Below are positions 25,910 through 30,686 of a DNA stretch of 30,686 nt, piece after piece. The notes under the pieces were generated by a model that saw only the letters and a program-made list of their open reading frames with translations, was not told the DNA's origin and did not search any database. Position 1 is the first letter of the stretch. The number at the start of each line of letters is the position of its first letter. The stretch is taken from contig MHGT01000019.1 of the NCBI GenBank assembly GCA_001805695.1, positions 9,555 through 40,240 of the forward strand, read 5' to 3'. Origin of the DNA: Omnitrophica WOR_2 bacterium RIFCSPHIGHO2_02_FULL_67_20 (GTDB taxonomy: Bacteria > Omnitrophota > Gorgyraeia > Aquiviventales > Aquiviventaceae). The position numbers and the translations under genes were made by a program.

Positions 25910-26779
25910 CTACCTCAAATGCAACTCGAAGAACCTGGAAAGACGGTCCAAATAACCCGCAGGATCAAGCGAATAACCTTCCAGATGACCGGCTCCCCGG
26001 ATCATCCACAATTCTTTAGGTTCACCGGAAGCTTTGAGAATCTCCTCGGCCCCGTGGCGCGGCATCCGGGCGTCCTCGGCGCCCTGGATCAGGAGGAGCG
26101 GCCGGGGGCTGAGCGCCGGAGCCGCACTCCGCGGCGAGACCCTGGAGGGCCAGACGCCGAACCGCAGGCGGTAGGTCGTCGTCACGAACCACAGGAACGG
26201 CACCCGCGGCAGCCGGTACAATAGCCCCAGGTGGCGCCCCAGGCTGTCATCCAGGTCCGCATAGGGGCTGTCGACCGCCACAGCACCCAGCCGCTCGTCG
26301 CGCGCCGCCACCAGGATGGCGACTACCGCCCCCATGGAGATGCCGTAGACGCCGTACGGGCGCTCGGGAACGTCCGTCTGGCGGCCCAGGAAGCTCAGCG
26401 CCCCCTCCAAATCGCGCTGTTCACGCCAGCCGAATGAGGTCGTCCGGCCTTCGCTGCCGCCGTGGCCGCGGAAATCGAACAGGAAGAGGTTAAAACCGCG
26501 CCGGTGGAGGCCGGCGGCGATGTCCAGAAGGTCGGAGCGGTTGGAACCTACCCCGTGGCACAGGATGAGCCATGGGCGGGCTGGGTTACCGGGGATCTTC
26601 CATCCCTCCAGCTCAAGACCGTCAGAGGATGGAAACCGCACCGTCTCCGCCTCAAGGCCGAACTGGGCCGGCTCGCTCGGCAGCGGAAGCTTCGGGAGGA
26701 CGGTATTACGCAGGAACAGGACGGCGGAGACCGCCCAGGTCCAGAAGGTAACCAGAAAGACGACCTCAAGGAGGATCAC
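25910..26779 (-). CDS. Membrane-anchored alpha/beta hydrolase
   Basis: 289 aa, starting with GTG. An N-terminal hydrophobic helix (about 2-23) anchors an alpha/beta-hydrolase domain that probably faces the periplasm. The oxyanion region is LCHGVGSNRSD (73-83). The nucleophile elbow is GISMG with Ser148. The likely acid is Asp236 (GAEDARMP) and the base is His265 (GAGHLEGY). It resembles the BAAT/YqkD-like group of serine hydrolases; the substrate is unknown. It is the last gene of a minus-strand operon, 24 nt after the tRNA-binding-domain gene. Confidence 0.88.
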   Translation of the reverse strand: MILLEVVFLVTFWTWAVSAVLFLRNTVLPKLPLPSEPAQFGLEAETVRFPSSDGLELEGWKIPGNPARPWLILCHGVGSNRSDLLDIAAGLHRRGFNLFLFDFRGHGGSEGRTTSFGWREQRDLEGALSFLGRQTDVPERPYGVYGISMGAVVAILVAARDERLGAVAVDSPYADLDDSLGRHLGLLYRLPRVPFLWFVTTTYRLRFGVWPSRVSPRSAAPALSPRPLLLIQGAEDARMPRHGAEEILKASGEPKELWMIRGAGHLEGYSLDPAGYLDRLSRFFELHLR

Positions 26780-26803
26780 GGGAGGCGGTTGTCGGGCGAT
26801 GTG

Positions 26804-27199
26804 TCACTTCACCGTGCTACCGGCGGGAATGGAGCGGTCTAGGCTGACGACGACGATCGATCCGCCATCCGAAGCCGCCAAGACCATCCCCTGGCTCTCG
26901 ACCCCGCGCAGGACCGCCGGCTTGAGGTTGGCGACAACCACCACCCGCTTGCCGACGAGGTCTGAGGCCTGGTAGGACCCCTTGATGCCGGCGACGACCT
27001 GGCGCGGGGCGCCCTCGCCGATGTCCACCTTCAGGACGAGCAGGCGGTCGGCGTTCGGGTGATCCTCGGCGGATACGACCACGCCCACCCGCAGCGAGAG
27101 CTTTTTGAAGTCATCCAGCGTCGCCGGGGCCGGCGGTTGAGGAATGGGGCTGGCCGCGGCTGAGGGCGTTTCCGGTACCGGATTCCCTGCCTCGCTCAT
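26804..27199 (-). CDS. Stand-alone tRNA-binding domain (MetRS C-terminal / CsaA type)
   Basis: 131 aa. A Pro/Ala-rich N-terminal 35 residues (e.g. SPIPQPPAPATLDDFKKL) precede an OB-fold tRNA-binding domain: LSLRVGVVVSAEDHPNADRL, then VVAGIKGSYQ and VVVVANLKP, then GMVLAAS. This is the domain at the C-terminus of many bacterial MetRS proteins, also found free as CsaA or Arc1p-like proteins. Here it stands alone. It may bind tRNA or dimerise with a MetRS encoded elsewhere. The ATG overlaps the TGA of the ferredoxin gene (ATGA), and GGAGGT lies 5 nt upstream, so translation is tightly coupled. Confidence 0.87.
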   Translation of the reverse strand: MSEAGNPVPETPSAAASPIPQPPAPATLDDFKKLSLRVGVVVSAEDHPNADRLLVLKVDIGEGAPRQVVAGIKGSYQASDLVGKRVVVVANLKPAVLRGVESQGMVLAASDGGSIVVVSLDRSIPAGSTVK

Positions 27200-27492
27200 G
27201 CTGAACCTCCAGGTAGTTGGGGAGCCATTACCGCCACGAGCACCGGCGGCTCCATCGGCGGCACCATGGTGATGGCGGTCCAAGGGCAGATCTTCTCGCA
27301 GAGCCAGCAGCCGATGCACCGCGGCTGGTCGATGATGCAGGTGGCGTGCAGACCCGGGTACTCCGGTCCCGGCACCTTGTCGATGCAGTCCACCGGGCAG
27401 ACGGCGATGCACACCTCGCAGCCGGTGCAGCTGTCCGGGTTGATGAGCGCCTTGGGGCGGCCCTTTCTGGGCTGCGCAGTGGTCACGGCCAT
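27196..27492 (-). CDS. 2[4Fe-4S] ferredoxin
   Basis: Small cytoplasmic electron carrier, 98 aa. Two CxxCxxCxxxCP motifs would bind two [4Fe-4S] clusters: Cys22, 25, 28, 32 and Cys59, 62, 65, 69. An extra Cys52 and a 22-residue spacer between motifs make it longer than clostridial ferredoxins. The C-terminus (VPPMEPPVLVAVMAPQLPGG) is Pro-rich. The partner cannot be told. It lies 12 nt downstream of yqeY and overlaps the next gene by 4 nt. Confidence 0.9.
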   Translation of the reverse strand: MAVTTAQPRKGRPKALINPDSCTGCEVCIAVCPVDCIDKVPGPEYPGLHATCIIDQPRCIGCWLCEKICPWTAITMVPPMEPPVLVAVMAPQLPGGSA

Positions 27493-27504
27493 GGCAGGGC
27501 CCGC

Positions 27505-27951
27505 TTACGCGGGGTTCTTCAGCCGCTCGGAGACCAGGCGGCTCACGAGCTTGCCATCCGCCGCGCCCGCGGCCTTGGCCATCACGTACTTCATGATGGG
27601 TCCTTGGGCCGTCCCGACGCTGGCGACCGCTTCATCGACGAGCTTCCGCAGCGCATCTTCCGAGAGCGGCGGCGGCAGGTAGGCGTTCAGGATGGCCAGC
27701 TCCGCTTCGGCCTGCGTCAGGATGTCCTGCCGCCCGGCCCCTTTGGCGGACTCGATGGTCTCGCGCCGCTGCTTGGCCTGCTGGGCGATGACCTGGGTGA
27801 CGCTCTGGTCGTCGAGCTGGGGCTGGCGCTTCTCGATCGCCGCGCGCTGGATCCCGGCCTTGATCAGGCGCAGGGCGTCCACGCGGAGCCGGTCGCGCGC
27901 CTTCATCGCCGTCTTGTAGTCGGCCTCGATGCGCTCAGTCAACGTCGGCAT
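27505..27951 (-). CDS. yqeY: GatB/YqeY-domain protein
   Basis: 148 aa, the standard size of YqeY. The helical N-terminal half (TERIEADYKTAMKARDRLRV) and the C-terminal part (YLPPPLSEDALRKLVDEAV, then GPIMKYVMAKAAGAADGKLV) match the family, which is homologous to the tRNA-binding tail of GatB. Its function is not established; a link to tRNA-dependent amidation is often assumed. GAGGAGG lies just upstream of the ATG. It is the first gene of the minus-strand operon yqeY-ferredoxin-tRNA-binding domain-hydrolase. Confidence 0.93.
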   Translation of the reverse strand: MPTLTERIEADYKTAMKARDRLRVDALRLIKAGIQRAAIEKRQPQLDDQSVTQVIAQQAKQRRETIESAKGAGRQDILTQAEAELAILNAYLPPPLSEDALRKLVDEAVASVGTAQGPIMKYVMAKAAGAADGKLVSRLVSERLKNPA

Positions 27952-27973
27952 TCATCCTCCTCAGCATGGTACC

Positions 27974-28002
27974 AGTGTACACAAAGGGTCGCGCCGCTTC
28001 AA
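27974..28002 (-). promoter_or_regulatory. Promoter of the yqeY operon
   Basis: On the minus strand, TTGAAG (27997-28002) and TACACT (27974-27979) are separated by 17 nt. A leader of about 15 nt then carries the GAGGAGG ribosome-binding site. Confidence 0.55.
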
Positions 28003-28055
28003 GCCGCTGATCTTCAGCGTTGATCAGCTATAGCAAACGAACTAACAATTGTGAC

Positions 28056-28136
28056 GATTCCAGTGATTCCAAAATTGATTCCAGTGATTTGGATGACGAC
28101 ACATCACTGTAATCATTCGAAAATCACTGTAATCAT
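28056..28136. repeat. Inverted nonad tract, word GATTCCAGT / GATTACAGT
   Basis: Left arm 28056-28090: GATTCCAGT, GATTCCAAAATT, GATTCCAGT, GATTT (9-12-9). Right arm 28103-28136, read on the other strand: ATGATTACAGT, GATTTTCGA, ATGATTACAGT, GAT. It lies in the 209-nt gap between era and yqeY. Otherwise that gap holds only the yqeY promoter. Confidence 0.88.
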
Positions 28137-28160
28137 GCCACAGGATTTACTGCGTTTGTA

Positions 28161-29093
28161 TTAGGACGCTCCGGAATCGAGATAGCCCAGCTCGCGCAGC
28201 ATCCGCTCGTCTTCCCGCCAGTCCTCGGCCACCTTGACCCACAGCTCCAGATGCACCTTCCGCCCCAGCAAGCGTTCCAGCTGCTGCCGGGCCGCCGTTC
28301 CAATGCGCTTCAACATCAAGCCGCCCCGGCCGATGAGAATGGCTTTCTGCCCTGGCCGCTCGACGAGAATGGTGGCCTGGATGACGGTCACGCGTTCACG
28401 TTCCTCTACCTGTTCCACGAGGACCGCGACCGCGTGCGGCACCTCCTCATGCGTGGCCATGAGGATTTGTTCGCGGATGAACTCGCTCATCAGCCGCTGC
28501 GGCGTCTGGTCCGTCCGCTGGCCGGGCTCATACCAGCGCGGCCCTTCCGGCAGATGCGCGACGATGCGCTCCAACAGCGTGTCCATCTGGACGCCGGTCA
28601 AGGCCGAAACCGGGATGCAGTCCGCGAAGAGACCGGTCTTCGCGCACGCCTCCAGTAGCGGCAACAGCTTCGGTTTCTTGACCGCGTCCACTTTGTTGAT
28701 CGCCAGGAGGACGGCTGGAACACGTGGTTCGCCGCGGCGCCAGCGCACGACCTCTTTGATCCTGGCGAAGACTTGCTCGTCCGCATCCGTCAGGCCGACC
28801 CGCCCGTCAATCATGACCGCGATCACATCAGCCTCGTCGAGCACCGCCTTCACCGCCTCCTGCATGTGCCGGCCGAGCGCGTGCTCGGGCTTCTGCAGGC
28901 CGGGCGTGTCGAGGAAGATGATCTGCGCGTCGTCGCGCGTCAGCGCGCCGAGGATGCGGTGCCGGGTCGTCTGGGGTTTGGGCGACACGATCGCCACCTT
29001 CTCTTTCAGGTAGTAGTTGAGCAGGGTCGACTTGCCGACGTTGGGCCGGCCGACGATGCCGACGAATCCCGACCGATGGATGGCGTCGCTCAT
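28161..29093 (-). CDS. era: GTPase Era
   Basis: Essential GTPase that binds 16S rRNA near its 3' end during 30S assembly; 310 aa, normal size. G1 is GRPNVGKS (15-22), G3 is DTPG (62-65) and G4 is NKVD (133-136). The C-terminal KH domain is seen in AILIGRGGLMLKRIGTAARQ. ATG 29093 is chosen over the in-frame TTG 29105. The start codon and the preceding GGTGGG lie in one arm of a stem whose other arm begins at the polX stop, so start may depend on polX translation. Era and YbeY are functional partners in 16S maturation in other bacteria; ybeY is elsewhere in the window. Confidence 0.96.
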   Translation of the reverse strand: MSDAIHRSGFVGIVGRPNVGKSTLLNYYLKEKVAIVSPKPQTTRHRILGALTRDDAQIIFLDTPGLQKPEHALGRHMQEAVKAVLDEADVIAVMIDGRVGLTDADEQVFARIKEVVRWRRGEPRVPAVLLAINKVDAVKKPKLLPLLEACAKTGLFADCIPVSALTGVQMDTLLERIVAHLPEGPRWYEPGQRTDQTPQRLMSEFIREQILMATHEEVPHAVAVLVEQVEERERVTVIQATILVERPGQKAILIGRGGLMLKRIGTAARQQLERLLGRKVHLELWVKVAEDWREDERMLRELGYLDSGAS

Positions 29094-29122
29094 CCCACCA
29101 TCCAATCAACAGGTGGTGGGAT
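29092..29122 (-). promoter_or_regulatory. Stem-loop covering the era start codon
   Basis: ATCCCACCA and TGGTGGGAT (29114-29122 and 29092-29100) form a perfect 9-bp stem with a 13-nt loop in the mRNA. One arm begins at the last base of the polX stop codon. The other contains the first two bases of the era ATG and the G-rich bases before it. Confidence 0.5.
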
Positions 29123-30686
29123 CATCCAGCCAGGCGCCGCCGCTTGCGGGCGATCCAGGCGAGCAGCCGGGAGCGCGAGAGGCAGTTCAGCAGCTGCCGC
29201 GGCGAGAGCCATGCGCGACGCGCCACGCCCAGGCCGATCGCCATGTGGTCCAGCTGGTCGATGCTGTGGGTGTCGGTCGAGATGGCCAGCATCACGCCCG
29301 CGTCGCCGGCGCGCCGGGCCGCCGCATCGGAGAGGTCCAGTCGCTTCGGATAGGCGTTGATCTCCAGCGCCGTCCCCGTGTCGTTGGCCGCCGCGCAGAC
29401 TGCGTCCAGATCCAGCGGATACGGTTCGCGCTGCCCCATCAGCCGGCCGGTCGGGTGCGCGATCAGGGTCACGTAGGGGTTGCGCATCGCCGCGATGAGT
29501 CGGCGCGTCAGGACCGCTTCACTCTGCCGGAAACCCGAGTGGATCGCGCCGACGACGAAATCGAGCTCGGCGAGCACCTTGTCGGGATAGTCCATCCGCC
29601 CGTCCGCCAGGATGTCCACTTCGGCGCCCATCAGGAGCCGGAACCGCGCGGCGCGCGCGTTGAGGGTGCGAATCTGCGTCATTTGACGCCGCAACCGCTG
29701 GACCGTCATGCCGTGCGCCACCTTCAGCGACGGCGAGTGGTCGCAGATGGCGAGGTACTGGTAGCCGAGCCGCTCGCCGGCTTTCGCCACCGTCTCCAGC
29801 GAATCGCTGCCGTCCGACCAGGTCGTGTGGATGTGGAAGTCGCCCCGGATGTCGCGCGGCTCCACGAGCGTCGGGAGCCGCCCGGTCTTCGCCGCGTCGA
29901 TCTCGCCGCCGTCCTCCCGCAGCTCCGGCGGGATCCACGCCAGCCCCAAGGCGCGGTAGACGCTGTCCTCTTCCCTGCCCGCGATCCGCCGGTTCGTCTT
30001 CGTGCGGAAGACCCCATACTCGTTCACCTTCAGCCCCCGGCGAATGGCCAGCTCCCGGAGGCGGACGTTGTGCTCTTTCGAGCCGGTGAAGTACTGGAGC
30101 GCGGCGCCAAATCCATCCGGCGCCACAACCCGCAGGTCCACCTGCAGCCCGTCGGGCGTCAGGATCGATGACTTCGTCGGACCTGCGGCGAGGACCCTTG
30201 CGCTGAAGGGCGATCGGCAGAAGGCGTCCCTCACCCGCTCGGGCGCGCGGGAGGCCACGAGCAGGTCGAGGTCGCCGATCGTTTCCTTCATGCGGCGCAG
30301 ACTGCCGGCCGTCGACACCGCGGTGACGCCGGGCACGCGCTGCAGCCTTGCGAGGAGCTCCCTGGCGAGCGGCAGCGCCACCCCGAGGTGCATGCGCTCC
30401 CGCCCTTTCTTGAGGACCGCGACGCCCTTCAGGAGGTTCTCTTCCTTCTTCGCCTGGAACCCCGGCAGACGTTGGAGCCGGTGTGAGCGCGCGGCCCGTT
30501 CGAGCTGCTCGACGCTCGAAATGCGCAGCCGCTCGGTGAGCAGTTTGGCGGTCTTGGGACCGAGCCCCGGCACTTCCAGGAGCTCCAGCACCCCCCGCGG
30601 GATGGACGCTTTGAGCCGCTCGATGGCGCCAATCGTGCCGGTGGCGAGATACTCCGCGATTTTGTCGGCCAGCTCCGCGCCGATGC
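29122..30686 (-). CDS. polX: PolX-type DNA polymerase/3'-5' exonuclease (5' end outside window)
   Basis: Family X DNA polymerase with a C-terminal PHP domain, used in base-excision repair in bacteria. The frame stays open to the window edge (readable as IGAELADKIAEYLATGTIGA), so the gene is cut by the window and GTG 30591 is not its start. Visible parts in order: helix-hairpin-helix repeats (VPGLGPKTAKLL and RLPGFQAKKEENLL), the nucleotidyltransferase site with GDLDLLV after TAGSLRRMKETI, the thumb region (GSKEHNVRLRELAIRRGLK), and the PHP domain with DFHIHTTWSDGSDS, ICDHSPSL and GAEVDIL. The C-terminus is Arg-rich. era follows after 28 nt. Confidence 0.95.
   Translation of the reverse strand, partial: IGAELADKIAEYLATGTIGAIERLKASIPRGVLELLEVPGLGPKTAKLLTERLRISSVEQLERAARSHRLQRLPGFQAKKEENLLKGVAVLKKGRERMHLGVALPLARELLARLQRVPGVTAVSTAGSLRRMKETIGDLDLLVASRAPERVRDAFCRSPFSARVLAAGPTKSSILTPDGLQVDLRVVAPDGFGAALQYFTGSKEHNVRLRELAIRRGLKVNEYGVFRTKTNRRIAGREEDSVYRALGLAWIPPELREDGGEIDAAKTGRLPTLVEPRDIRGDFHIHTTWSDGSDSLETVAKAGERLGYQYLAICDHSPSLKVAHGMTVQRLRRQMTQIRTLNARAARFRLLMGAEVDILADGRMDYPDKVLAELDFVVGAIHSGFRQSEAVLTRRLIAAMRNPYVTLIAHPTGRLMGQREPYPLDLDAVCAAANDTGTALEINAYPKRLDLSDAAARRAGDAGVMLAISTDTHSIDQLDHMAIGLGVARRAWLSPRQLLNCLSRSRLLAWIARKRRRLAG

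Noticed and set aside
29103..29105. TTG 29105 as the era start
   Set aside because: ATG 29093 is only four codons later, a standard start codon, and gives the usual Era N-terminus.
30589..30591. GTG as the start of polX
   Set aside because: The frame is open upstream to the window edge and encodes the expected PolX N-terminal sequence, so the gene is simply cut by the window.

Overview
This is a gene-dense, high-GC window from a bacterial chromosome. I see no plasmid, phage or rRNA genes. The organism is probably Gram-negative: there is a beta-barrel outer-membrane protein with a signal peptide and a terminal Phe, and a lipobox lipoprotein. GlyRS is the two-subunit type. The mix of an Ino1-type inositol-phosphate synthase, a GH57 glycosidase, two TIGR04073-like secreted proteins and PPDK fits uncultured lineages such as Candidatus Omnitrophota or neighbours. 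That placement is an inference from gene content and is weak.

Layout. 1-180: 3' end of an unrecognised gene. 292-6932 (+): dnaE, an HU/IHF protein, hisS and aspS. 6981-9858 (+): a LysM lipoprotein, phoH, ybeY and recO. 9930-15790 (+): glyQ, glyS and ppdK, tightly packed. 15897-16987 (+): a short RpoD-like sigma factor and tRNA-Arg(CCU). 17063-18832 (+): a porin transcription unit with its own promoter and terminator. 18935-21067 (+): a GH57 enzyme, followed by a small MITE-like element. 21223-23560 (+): inositol-phosphate synthase, a CPBP membrane protease and a TIGR04073-like protein. 23645-25792: a small minus-strand membrane protein, then a NYN nuclease, a second TIGR04073-like protein and a DUF3108 protein on the plus strand. 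25910-27951 (-): yqeY, ferredoxin, a stand-alone tRNA-binding domain and an alpha/beta hydrolase. 28161 to the end (-): era and a truncated polX.

Many genes serve translation or RNA: three aminoacyl-tRNA synthetases (four chains), tRNA-Arg, YbeY, PhoH, Era, YqeY, the NYN protein and a tRNA-binding domain. DnaE, RecO, PolX and HU serve the genome.

The most striking feature lies between the genes. Eleven gene junctions carry low-complexity tracts made of degenerate 7-nt or 9-nt words, usually as two inverted arms. The word differs between loci (GGGCGAA, GATTTTG, GGGGTTC, CTCGGGG, GTTGAGCCC, GATTTCGCA, GATTCCAGT and others) but the architecture is the same. Some tracts are translated and change the ends of real proteins (GlyS, YbeY and the first partial gene). 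Other notable points are a bacterial-type AspRS that seems to lack the GAD insertion domain, in-frame GC-rich palindromes in dnaE and glyS, a 132-bp MITE-like element flanked by a 9-bp duplication, and promoters sited so that several genes would be nearly leaderless.
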